DNA of 64,000 nucleotides from Dimorphilus gyrociliatus (taxonomy: Eukaryota > Annelida > Polychaeta > Dinophilidae), in contig CAJFCJ010000003.1 of NCBI GenBank assembly GCA_904063045.1, positions 806,001 through 870,000 of the forward strand. The letters are read 5' to 3'. The stretch's first letter is position 1; every line of letters begins with the position of its first letter. Below are positions 25,401 through 42,850 of the stretch, piece by piece. Under the pieces are notes generated by a model. The model was not told the DNA's origin. It made no database searches and was given only the letters and a program-made list of their open reading frames with translations. Made by a program: the position numbers and the translations under genes.

Positions 25401-28265
25401 TTATATATATATATATAAATCTTATAAACATACTGTTCTATATGTAAAAATATCCTTTATATATTTATTTATATATTGATTTTATGTAACATACTTAAAG
25501 GTTGATTAAATTTAAAATACATAAACGAAGATCATATGAAAATGTCCAGGCACCTAAAAAGTAAAGGTGAAATATTCTGTTAATCACCTTATCGAAACTT
25601 AAAAAAAAAAAAATTCCAATCATTGTTAACGGTTACAGCAGGCTAGAACAGGTTCTAACCAATTTGCTAAATACATATAAATATATATACAAATATATAT
25701 TTATATATACAGCATACATATTTAAATATATACCATATATATTCAAATATCATAATACACAAAAAAATATGAGAAAACCGCAAAATATTTTTTCCTATTC
25801 TGAATGTTCAGAACAAACAGCAAGACGTAAATTTATGGGCAAATTGCCAAACACTTTCATACAGATTTATTATCGATTGGGTAGAGAATTGAGTTGTCTT
25901 GAACGTGTTTGTTGTTTGAGAAAAAAACACAAGCTTACGAGGAGTGCGTGAGAAGATAGAAGAAAACACTGACATTTTTCTTTTTCTCTTCTTCCTCAAT
26001 AAATCTTTGACTTCTACGTTACAGCATATATATATCGCACACAGTATATATGCATAAAGACCTTTTATTACTTTCTTTTATTGTTTACTAAATGAAGTAT
26101 ACGAAATAATTTTATTTCATTTTTGAAAGGCCTATGAAAAGGGATTAGGATAAATAAATAAAAGACTGATAATTAAGATAAGCAGTTGTTAGTATTGAAG
26201 CGCTTAATGAAGGCTCTGAGGAAGAAAATTCTTAAACGTGCCAACTTTTGTCGATTAAAATGTAAATCAGTCATCAATCTCTATCTCTCTCCCTCTCACT
26301 CTCGCTCGCTTTCTCCCTCTCTAAACTTCCTACTCACCACTTCTCTATATATCCATATATTCTATTTTTAAACCTTTCCAGGAGACTGACTAATTTTTTT
26401 TTAGCACTAAGAATTGTAATCGAACAACGAAAACAAGCAAGTGGTATTTTATCTCGAGGAAAACCGCAAAAGGACTGAAAAAAATTCAAGTTCATATCGA
26501 TAACATAGTAAACCAAGGGAGAGTTAACTAGGAAAATGATAAAAGAGATTGAAAAGAAAAAACAGTATTATTTCATTCGAAAATCTGAGATTCGAAAAAA
26601 AAAATCACCACTTCTATAAACAAAGTATTTTACTTCTGTCAAAGTTATCTAATCTGTACTATGTACATATTACGTAACAATAACAAGCTAAATATTATAA
26701 AATTACGAATTGAACGTTAATTAAGGTCAGGATACAGAATAATATTATTGTAAATAATAATTTCTACTGAATATTCAACCGTCCTGTAGATGTCGCCAGA
26801 AATATTTTTTTTTTATTTTTTATGAGCCTGAGAAAAAGGTTGGGCAATTGTTTCATCGTTTTTATTACAACTGAACAAAAGATCATGCATTGCTTCAGGT
26901 AAAAGCGGTTAAAGCACGTCCGCTAAATATAGTTAGGGCTAATACAAAAAAGAAGGGAGCGTTCCGAAGTATGGTTACGAATTCCTTTGTGGTATTGAAG
27001 AATTTTTAAATATTTGAGATAAATAACTGTTGTTTTCACATCGAAAAGTGAACTTTTGCTTTGTTTCTCAGAGGTTAATGACCTTAAAAATGTTAACATT
27101 TTCTTTCTCTAATTATAATCCTCCTACACCCTCCCACCGAATATATACATAGACACGATGAAAATAACATAACGCCTACAACTAACGGTAATTTCATTAA
27201 TTCATTAGGAAAAACATGTTTACAAACCAGGACAAATCAAAAACGTTAAAAAACAAACCATACTACGAGAGTGAAATGAAATTAAGAAAAAAAGCTACCC
27301 CCTTCTCTTAAAACACTTTTTCCCCTTATCGAACTTTCACCGAAAAGATATCAATTATCGTCAGTTTGTCGTGACAAACTCTCGTTCGTCTGTAATGTCC
27401 GTGTGTCCAACATACATATGCTATATATATATATATACATATATATTAGTATATATGTACATATGTGGACAATACGTAGAAGTTTTTCTCCTAAAATATA
27501 ATGGATCATTCAATGGTCAGATATAAGGCAGGCGGTTTTTTAAAATTTGAGACACTCGACATTCCTAAACTTTTCTAGGCACTTAATCTGTTAATCCATA
27601 TATAAGAAAACTGTTACTCTATAAGAAATAGCAATAGGCTACTCCTATTAATTAACTTGCATATTTATATCTACTAAAATAATCTTTCTAGGCACAGTAT
27701 TTACATACAAGATAACGCGAATAAAAGTAGGCCTTACAGAAATCCTTTGTTCACTTTTACGTATAACAGACAACTATTCATATTGGAACGGCCGAAATTC
27801 CCCTTATAAAAAGAAATAAATAGCAGGGACACTTTTCCTTTCAATTTTTAAGCTTTGTTTTGGAAATATAACTTTTTACCCTAAGAAAATTCCCAGGGTT
27901 GCCGTGACGCCCTTGTCCAGGGCGTGCTCGCGTTTATCCAGGGTCGTGTTATTATGTTTATTATCTTAAGTAAAGACTTTTTGTAAAGCCTTTTTTACTT
28001 CTTATTTCAACGATAAATAGAAATTGTCTAACAATTCTTGACCGACAAACAAGTACAAAGTTAGCTCAATAAAAAATTACGTAAACTTACCACTGAGAGG
28101 TGATAACTTCTTAATAACAACATAACGATTCTTCCACTATTAGTGAATAACAAAATTAAGACATATTAAAGTTGTTTTCAATATGTTTACCTTTTTTCCA
28201 TTCCGTATTTTTATATAATCCTGTAAAATGTTCACTTTACTATCTACACTACCGTTTTCAGCCAT
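7327..28265 (-). CDS. DOK7-type PH-PTB adaptor with IRS-like tyrosine tail
   Basis: Ten coding exons (5' to 3': 28191-28265, 28091-28136, 19197-19433, 18861-19115, 18516-18626, 18195-18332, 16995-17960, 15068-15521, 14100-14620, 7327-7916) join in frame to 1,130 residues. PH domain about 1-118: GKKWKNRYVVIKKLSPLS, DQLLLYRYKKQG and VIAIICGNRKEAILLAF, ending IQWQVSIRSNLGA. PTB (IRS-type) domain about 124-235: LYINGDKFALTT, LLGQFKLSQIRRFGV, FHTGSRCSIGEAIFQLS. The pattern GQ-KLS-x-RR-[FY]-G and G-x-RC match DOK7 better than IRS or DOK1-6. The tail is long, Ser/Pro-rich and carries YINI (617), YMIM (714), YMIC (725), YLLM (745), YMMM (762), YVNM (1022), NYAEID (1039) and PYAVID (1063). YxxM motifs bind PI3-kinase p85 and YxN motifs bind Grb2 in IRS proteins. 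Expected role: membrane-proximal scaffold below a receptor tyrosine kinase. Only the last exon is far downstream, across a 6.2 kb intron. Confidence 0.88.
8603..8635. repeat. (CT)n microsatellite
   Basis: A CT alternation of about 33 bp in the last intron of the DOK7-like gene. Confidence 0.9.
10629..10712. repeat. Compound (CTAT)n-(CT)n microsatellite
   Basis: Imperfect CTAT repeats run into a CT array of about 28 bp. A second CTAT-rich stretch lies at about 14750-14804. Confidence 0.85.
12649..12691. repeat. (TA)n array interrupted by CTG
   Basis: TATATATATA-CTG-TATATATAT layout, a TA array broken by a single CTG. Confidence 0.85.
15849..15872. repeat. (TA)n microsatellite
   Basis: A TA alternation of about 24 bp in an intron of the DOK7-like gene. 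Confidence 0.85.
16402..16464. repeat. (TA)n array interrupted by CTG and TG
   Basis: A 63 bp TA-rich array with a central CTG near 16412, matching the layout at 12649-12691. Confidence 0.85.
19434..28090 (-). other. Second coding-region intron of the DOK7-like gene (8.7 kb)
   Basis: This intron splits the PH domain after residue 40. No exon was recognised inside it. GC-richer pockets occur at about 20820-20960, 22040-22660 and 27890-27960; the last holds a perfect 7-bp inverted repeat (ACGCCCT / AGGGCGT at 27907-27925). A good CTCF-like match lies at 24818-24831. Simple repeats include (CT)n at about 24339-24363 and several TA arrays. Confidence 0.6.
24818..24831 (-). promoter_or_regulatory. 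CTCF-like motif
   Basis: Plus-strand GCGCCATCTACTGG reads CCAGTAGATGGCGC on the minus strand and fits the known CTCF core CCASYAGRKGGCRS at every position by eye. It lies in an intron of the DOK7-like gene. Binding is inferred from the motif only. Confidence 0.55.
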
Positions 28266-34850
<6,585 letters not shown>

Positions 34851-35109
34851 AAACACTTTTTTTTTAAAAGACAAATCTTTTTTAGAATTATTTCTCCTAC
34901 TCTATTGATCCTACTACTCCCTCCCAGCCTCCCTGTCCTCCTCTTTTTTTGCCTTTTTTTTAACTATCATCTCCATTTGTAATTTATACAACTCACAGTT
35001 ACCTTTTGTTATAAAAAAAACCTACACCAATTGAAAATTTGAAGCTCTTAGAGAGAGAATATTTAGTGAAAAATTTTGTTTTAAAGCTAAAAAAAAAAGA
35101 GTCTTTCTA

Positions 35110-35760
35110 TTAGAGTGTCGAATATTTAAATACATTGATCTTATAACTAGTAAATATGCTTTTTTGTTTTCTTGGCGGTAGATGTCGCCACTTGTGTAGT
35201 TGCGAGTGACAAATAATAATTGGTACATTAATAACAATATTGGAGATTTGCAATGACGCTACCACCCAATCAGCAGTCGCCCTTTTCGAACTCGTAGCGG
35301 TAAGGGCCTTGGGAGAAGGTGTCGGAGGGTCAGCGATAGATTTCATACGCCAGTGCGCATCCTTCTTCTTTCCTTCGTCTAGATGAAAAGCCTTAATAAC
35401 GACCCTCCAGAGATTCAAGCAAACTCGAGATAGACAGGTGCAATGTTTAAAAAATACTTTTCCAACTATATGAATAATGCCGGTCGTTAGACTTGAATAG
35501 ACGAAACTTTCTCTCTCTATGCGACTGTCTATACTTTTCTCATTTCGCTTATGAATGATTATTAATGACTGCGAATAAAGTTGGCCGAAATTTCCGTGTA
35601 AATGTCCTAATTTCTTCAAGTTAGAGTGTGCACCTGGCTTTATAAGGACTCTTATATTCGAGTGCAACATAACTAAATAGGTAAGGCGACTGGCAAACAA
35701 AGGGAGTTGAAATAAAAGGAAGAGACTAGCTGAATAGTGTTTAGAAGCCTCGGGTACCAT
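35110..35760 (-). CDS. Unidentified 216-codon open frame, doubtful gene
   Basis: This is the longest unexplained open frame in the window. It begins MVPEASKHYSASLFLLFQ and includes a more protein-like centre (EGKKKDAHWRMKSIADPP, SSKRATADWVVASLQ). No family is recognised. A run of 216 codons without a stop is rare for the local composition, but codon use and residues are not clearly protein-like, no splice partners were found, and no poly(A) signal is evident. It could be a lineage-specific gene, part of a non-coding RNA, a decayed coding sequence, or chance. Confidence 0.2.
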   Translation of the reverse strand: MVPEASKHYSASLFLLFQLPLFASRLTYLVMLHSNIRVLIKPGAHSNLKKLGHLHGNFGQLYSQSLIIIHKRNEKSIDSRIERESFVYSSLTTGIIHIVGKVFFKHCTCLSRVCLNLWRVVIKAFHLDEGKKKDAHWRMKSIADPPTPSPKALTATSSKRATADWVVASLQISNIVINVPIIICHSQLHKWRHLPPRKQKSIFTSYKINVFKYSTL

Positions 35761-36430
35761 GACAAAACGGAAAGAGAAAGTGCAGTGAATTATTGAAAGT
35801 TGCGTCCGTTAAAGCGTCTATTGTATTATATTGCTCCTCGGCCGAAAACGTCATAAAATATGACTGAGACAGTGATCGAATGTTCATATTAGCGCACGTT
35901 GATGAGTTTGTATTCAACAAACACGTGCGCAAATAATTTTCAACGAGTCTTGCTAGTCTTTTAAGCTTTCTTAACTTTTATTCTATCTTAACTTATATGC
36001 CATCTATCGGTAGAATAGTGTTTTATTTGTCAAACCGATTAAGCATAAATGTATCTCTTGAAAGAATAGAGGAAGTAAAGTTTCTTTTATTGTTATTTTC
36101 TGTCGCTGTTTGTCCAACTACTCGGAAATCATACTCAACTGAGCCAGGTGCGTTCTATTGCAATGACAATTCCGTCAAGAAGGGAAGAATGGCTGCGGGT
36201 TAGCGTTCTTCTCTCTTTCTATGTCCGTGTGTCTGTTTCTATTACTTGTTCCTTTTACGCCAGATACTTATCTTGTAAATTTGACAGTGACGGGAAAAGA
36301 GTATGATTTATCCTGTGGATGGTCGTTCATTAACGTTCTAACGGTTAGATAATAATCGGTAATATGTTAACCTGGTCATGCGACTGGGCGTGAAGAGCTG
36401 GTCACGCCCCGCCGTCTGCCCCCCGATCTG

Positions 36431-37010
36431 AGTTTATAAAGTTAAGGGCCGACATGAAAGGGACAGCCGCCAAATTTTCACTGGGGCGTCTATTAGACGC
36501 TCCTTATTTCACGCTGATTTTGTTTGCTTATTAACAACTACGATAATGCAAATTGTAAAACGTAAAAAGCTTTTGTCGCGCAAATAACACGTCGATTTAT
36601 TGTTGCCCTACAAAAAGGATTCTTTATTTATAAAATGTAATCCTCAACAGCTAATGTAACAAAATACATTTAAAACGTTTACAAGTGACGCCTTCTATAC
36701 AACGTCTATAATATAAATTGTTTTCTTTTTCGCTTTTCTGCAGTATTTTTTCAAAAAATTTTCGGAGATTTATCAAACAAACAAACATTGAAAAGAGAAA
36801 AAGCGTAAAGTGACAAAAAAACAATTAAGCATTAAAGCCCTCTTTACCCTTTTAATATCTCTCCCTATGAATATAGGCTGAATCCGACCTTTGTTTATAA
36901 ACTTTCACGCTGATTTCGTTAAATGAATAAGTTTATAAAACCGTGAAGGCTGGGAGATGAAAGAGACGCCGATTGAAATCACTCCATTAGACGCCTCCTT
37001 TATATCAAGT
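36431..37010. repeat. Two related GC-richer pockets sharing ordered motifs
   Basis: Both pockets contain, in order, GTTTATAAA, then ATGAAAGRGAC, then ATTAGACGC followed by CTCCTT-like sequence (first set about 36431-36508, second about 36930-37005). TTCACGCTGATTT also occurs in each (about 36508-36522 and 36902-36914), after the first set and before the second. They may be diverged duplicates or a repeated regulatory module. Confidence 0.4.
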
Positions 37011-40000
37011 GCCCTATATGATTTGATCAACGTCAAAATATACTTGCATTTCTTTTCCAATAATGATTTAATGGCGGTCAGTTTTATCGCAAAATATGAG
37101 GGATAGATGCAGAGATAGATAGAGAAAGGGGGAGAGAGAAAAAGAGAAAAGTGAGCGAGAGAGACATTCGTTTCATTTCACGGCGGCTTGACTAACCTGT
37201 AGATTATTTATAAGTTGATTTTCGCGTGTAATTTAATGCGATTTTATAGAAAGAAGAATGATAGAGATTTTAATGAACATGTGTTCATCACATGTTACTC
37301 AATCCGAAAGACCTTTAAAAACATTACCTATTCGACCTTTTCCAGCTCTCATTCATACATTTTCAGGTCAGCCGTAACGGAGCTGGAGAAAGGAAGAGGT
37401 GAAGGGAAATTCAAATGATTGCGTATCAAAGAGTTTTTCCAAACTACTCGAAACATTTTAGGCAAGTAGATTTCTTGCGCATAACAGGCTTATTTTGGCA
37501 TGAGATGGATTTTAGAGTGGACAGGCCAACTGGGGAAACGATGGGTGGTCGGTCATATTTTGCGTTTAGACTTTGTGCTTCGAATGGCATGAAACAAGCG
37601 AGACGTTCCAGAACGTTGCTGGAACATCTAACCGCTTCGTTTTATGCTTATTGACTATGACTCTGTGAGAAATTATTAGCTAACTAACTTCGTCGCGCTC
37701 CTAATTTGATTAGGGAGTTGTGTAATAGATTTTTTTTATTATTATTAATAAAGGAAAAGCTTTATCAAAGGAAAAATACCGTCCGACTCACACATAGAAA
37801 CATATTCAATTTGTTTACGTAATAAATAATAAAACAATTTTTTTTTGTTATTTGTATTTATAAAAAGCTACTTTTTATTTTTTCTTGTTTTCCTTTTTTA
37901 TTATTATTATTATACCTTATAATGCTATTCAATTGTCCTTTTTTCTCTATAGAAATCCTATTATAAACAATATACGATTCGCTAGCTTTTCATAAATGAA
38001 CTTATATTTATATAATAACTTTGTTTCAATCTCTAATTTATATATATATATATATATATATATTGTATATGAATTTTTTATCTAAATCTTATTTCTATTT
38101 GTTATGAAGTTATTTTATATCCAAAAAGAAAAACACATCATTTATAACGTTGGTAAATTGCTTTTAAAACTTCCTGTCTGCAAGGGAACTAATGAACTCG
38201 TTGTTCATTCATCATCTTATATCCATTTTCACTTAGTCACGTTCCTTTCTCTATTTTTTTTTGTTATGTTTCAAACTATGTTGGCCTACTTTTATTTGTT
38301 TATTTATATGTTTTTCTATATTATTCTTTTAATCGGATTACAAACTAAACTTATCAAGATATAAAAGAGTAAAAAAATAATAATTTGACCTTTTTTGAAA
38401 TCTTTCTAGCCTTTCGTTCATTCATTCCCTTACCCTCCTTTATTCTTTCTTTCTGCTTCTTCTTCTCTCTCTCTGCCTATGGTCATCTGTTTTTTTTCTC
38501 TTTTCCCGACGGCTATTAGTTGTTATTTTAATATCGTTTGAGTAAATTTGGGAAGAGAGACATCAAAAGACTTTTTTATGCCATTATTTCTTTTGGGCCT
38601 ATAATCCTTATTATGTCCTATTTTCATCCTTTTAAGGTCTTTTCCGTTTCCCTTTCAAAATGTAGAAACGACTGGTTGTATATTTTCTCAGCAGGCCTAT
38701 TTATCACAATAAATTTTAAAATTCAATTAAGCTAAATGCGTAAAAAACGAGGTAAGACCTTAAGAATTCTTTTTTTAGTAGATAAATAGAGGGGAGGATG
38801 AATAAAAGAGACCGAAATGGGAGGGATATATACCTTTATGTTACTAAGCGAGCCTATAAATTATCCGCTTAATGCAAATAGTATTACAGTTATAATTTAT
38901 TAACGATATAAGGAGAAATATATAATTTAAAGGTGAAGGACGACGAGTACATACTATGCAAAATGACCAGATAAATTATTAAACCAATTACAATATATAT
39001 ACAAAAAGCTAAGCAAAATATTTTCAATTATAGTATACATAGTCCACTAAATTTCAGTTAATTATTCAAAAATTTTACTACTAGTGGCTAAAAGCTTATA
39101 ATTATAAAGGTGTATTGTCTCTCTTCTATTTAAGAAGGACTTTTATTGCCATACTGCAATGAATTTATTAGTTGAAAGTACTTTAAAATAAAGAAGAAGG
39201 GACTAAATTGAATACTAAGCGATGTAGTAAAAAGACACTAAGATTTATTATTTATACTTAATTAAATATATTTTTGTATCTTTTAAGACCTAAGTAAATA
39301 GAAAAATTAGTAAAGGTTGATAAATGATTGAAGAACGTGCCGAACGGAGCGGAACCGGAAATATTGTGATCCATCATCGTTTCGAACATTTTCAAGTTCT
39401 GCTTGACCAGTCGATGACCAATGATGGAGCGTTCATGCATACACTAAAGCATTCTGGTGACAGACATGTTTTTCCATAGGGATTTCTCTTTTTAGACGAC
39501 ATGTGGCGTCGTTCTGCTCCCGCTTCTCACGTAACTTGCCTCCGTATTATAAATACAGTTTCATTTCCATTCTTTTCTTTTCTTCTCCTCCCCCCCTCCC
39601 CCTCTTCTTTCTCGAATACTTAGAATTTGTCATAGCATTAAATGCAAAAACGGATTATCTTACTTTTTCGTATTGCTCCTTTTTTTCCCTAAAAGTCATT
39701 TCTTTTAATGAAAAGCAAATGCAGACTAAATCAAAAGTACCTGTTTCCTATTTAACCAAGCGTTTCTTTACTTATTTTTCACTTACTCCTTCTATTATAG
39801 GCATTACTACAAAATAGTAGTCATACCAACAAATTGCTAATACGAATTGTACGTATCCTATTCATTAGGCATATAATAAGTGAGAATGCTATAAAAAAAA
39901 AGTGAACAAAAGAAAGGATGGAAAAGATATAAGACCATTTTAAATCTTTTGTTTACAACCGAGAAAATCAAGTGGAAAGCGTCTATTATTGCAGTGCACA

Positions 40001-41639
40001 GTGTGTAGATCCTTTTTAAAGCGTTCAATCGTGCTTAAAAGGGCAAATATATAGTTTATTGACTATATTCTATTATATGTTTTATATAGTAAATTAGTTT
40101 TATTTCCTTAATCTTTATACTTTTTACTTCTCTCTCTCTCTCTCAATTCTTCGACCATGTAATGAAAAGTATATAAAAACTCCTTTGATGAAGGATAAAT
40201 GTCTATTACGTAATCACTTATTGTCCATCGCTCAATTAATCTCTTGCTGTTTTCATAAAAATTTTATACCAAATGGCTATAGGGGAATACCTAAGCGGTA
40301 TATTCAAAAAACTTCCAATGATACGAATATTCTGAAAATTACGTAATAGGAGTTTATCATATATCCAATCTTGAATATTTTTAAACGAGTTTGATTTTTA
40401 TCTTTATCGGCGTTTTTTTGAAGTAAAATTACAAATTTTCCTCTTTCTCCTTAAATAGATAATGAATATTCATGTGAATAGAAAAAATTTGCATATTTAT
40501 TCAATTTATTAATCGTTTTTATAAGAGAGAAAAATTTTTTTAAAGCGGGGCGGCAACAATTCTTTTATGTTCTCTGACTTGAAAAAAAATTGCATTCTTT
40601 AGTTTCAACTTCTCGAAATACAAGAAGCTTTTAAAGGCTACAGATTTTGTTTAGGGCGTCCTCCATTGAACGCTCAAGAGAATAACCTCTTTTTTTTACG
40701 CTAACTGCTAACGACGTCGATGATCGTTAGAATAAATTTAGAGGCAATGAGGAAGAGAGAAAGAGACGGAAAAAATGTTGCTTTTTAAATGCCAATAGCT
40801 TTTAGTTCTCTTTCGTTTATTATTGATTGACCCTTTCTTATCTATGCTTTATCATTAACATCTTGAAACTTGAATTTGTAAATTTTTCCTTTCTAAATTA
40901 TACAGCTATCATCTATCAAAGGGGAATTTGGAGAGTTTTTTACTAATGCAGGGGAAAGAGTTACCTTGATAACTTGAAAGGGTGAGAACTCGTCATTAAA
41001 TTATGAAATATTAAAAAGCAGCTTCCATGAACAGCCATTGAACGTTAACCAACCAATTTAATTGATGTTTTCTTTTCATGTAAGAGATTAATTCATTTTT
41101 ATAGGTAAATATTTAATTAGTAGATAAGAATGAATTAAGTGTGCCGGAAGAGTTTGTTTGTAACATCACCTCGTCCACTAAGGTTTGTAAAATGTGTCAG
41201 TAACCGCTGACGCGCAACGGCAAGAGAAAAGAGAATATATTATATATTACACACTGAAGGGAAACAGATTCCGATGCTTATTTGGCTTTTGGAAGAACTA
41301 AGGAAATTGGATAGAAATTGAATATAAGATGCTTTAAAAAAGAAGGAAGTAGAAAGTAAAGGAAGTGATATCGTTTTACATACAAATTTCATAACGGGCG
41401 TGAACATTTTTTTCAAAGCCTCTATGCAATTTAGTTTGAAAAACGAGTAGCAAATTGTAAATTATTCAATGAAACGATGGAACATAATATCCCTTTTCCA
41501 GTCGATAAACTCCCCCTTTTCCTTTAAAGGCATAACAAAAGCACAATCGTGCAACTGCAGAAAATAGTCTGGCAAAAAAATAGGCGGATTAGTCACGCGG
41601 ATGTTAGTTGCGTTTCGCATCGCCGATGTACAATGGCAT

Positions 41640-41700
41640 TAGCCAATCAACTGTCGCGCTTCGCGGCACGTGACCAATCCTCGCGTGTTTCTAACACCTT
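41640..41700. promoter_or_regulatory. CpG-dense CCAAT / E-box cluster, possible promoter or enhancer
   Basis: Within about 60 bp are CCAAT at 41643-41647, several CpGs (GTCGCGCTTCGCGG) and CACGTGACCAAT at 41667-41678, in otherwise AT-rich DNA. The CACGTGAC word also occurs upstream of the inner Pax first exon. No transcript starting here was recognised. Confidence 0.35.
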
Positions 41701-42698
41701 ATAACTTTCCGTTTTTATCACTGATTAAAGACGATAAAATCCGCTATTTATACATATATTTTTTACGATTATAAGATATTTATTTTAAAATCCTAAAAAT
41801 CATTAAAATCTAAAATATAATTTCATTTATTCTTCCCTTTTTTAATGAAAAAAAAAAGATAAAAGCAAAAAAAAAATAAATAAGTTGATTAATCAACTTT
41901 GTAAATAAAAAAAGAACGAAAAGAAGTGAAAATATCGTGATTATTTAATTAATAGTTTATTTTTCCTTAAACTTTTGAAAATAATGTAATGGAAAAAAAA
42001 AACAAAGACTTTCTTTAATTCTTCACAAACACATGCACATAAAAATGGCAAGAAATTGTCTACATACATAGTATCAAAAAAATTCATATAACACTCTTTA
42101 TAATACATTGTATTGCATATACACCGTGATCAATAGAAATAGATAGATAGATAGAGGGAGAGAAACAGGAGAGAGAGAGCAATAAAATATATATAGTCAT
42201 ATAGACTATATATATTTTAAATAGATACAATAGAGCATTATAGTGGTACGATAAAAATTATAAGCACGTTAAAAATTAAACATTTGGCTTAATTCTTCTT
42301 ATTTCATCTTTTTCTTCTTTCTTTCCTTTTTCTTTTTTTTTATTAAAAAAAAGAAACAATAAACTTAAAAAAAAGAAAAAAAAGAAACTAAATAAAAGAA
42401 GGAAATAAAAGAAAAATAGATATAAAAAAAAAGCAAAGTTTAAACGCATCCTTCATCGTCTTTTTTTTTAATATTATTTCCCGATAAAATTTTGTATGTA
42501 TTCTTTAAATAAGTCCGATCTTTTAATGACTATCTTTCTTTCTAACCCTTTTTTTTTGTACAAATGGTGACGAGAGACCAGACCAGTTCCGACCACAATA
42601 AAAAATGTTTTAAAAAAAAAACGCAGAAAGAGGAGATAGGTTTTTGGTATGAATGGATGTTGGTAGGTTAGTAGGATAGGGCGCTGCGAGCTGATAGG

Positions 42699-42724
42699 AT
42701 ATATATATATATATATATATATTG

Positions 42725-42758
<34 letters not shown>
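42699..42758. repeat. Adjacent (AT)n and (GA)n arrays
   Basis: About 24 bp of AT alternation at 42699-42722 is followed by a GA array at 42729-42758. They lie within about 150 bp downstream of the Pax2/5/8 stop codon, so probably in its 3' UTR, where the minus-strand transcript would read CU and AU repeats. Confidence 0.85.
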
Positions 42759-42760
<2 letters not shown>

Positions 42761-42850
42761 TTTGGAGTAGGTGGGGTAGAGGCAGTGCTTAGTCGTTTTA
42801 TGCTATTTTCAGATATCTTCGCCTGCGCTATTGTCCGCGCATTGTTTCAG

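Larger units (their letters stand above)
34851..42850. other. Gene-poor interval between MELK and Pax2/5/8
   Basis: No recognisable gene. The left edge is the MELK 3' UTR and the right edge, from about 41.8 kb, is probably the Pax2/5/8 3' UTR, with many A/T runs, (AT)n at 42699-42722 and (GA)n at 42729-42758. Between them are a 216-codon minus-strand open frame (35110-35760), two related GC-richer pockets (about 36431-37010) and a CpG-dense CCAAT/E-box cluster at about 41640-41700. Confidence 0.6.

Noticed and set aside
37415-37654. 79-codon plus-strand open frame
   Set aside because: Somewhat protein-like composition but short, isolated and without recognised domain.
39503-39817. 104-codon plus-strand open frame
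   Set aside because: Phe/Ser/Pro-rich product of a pyrimidine tract; no exon context.
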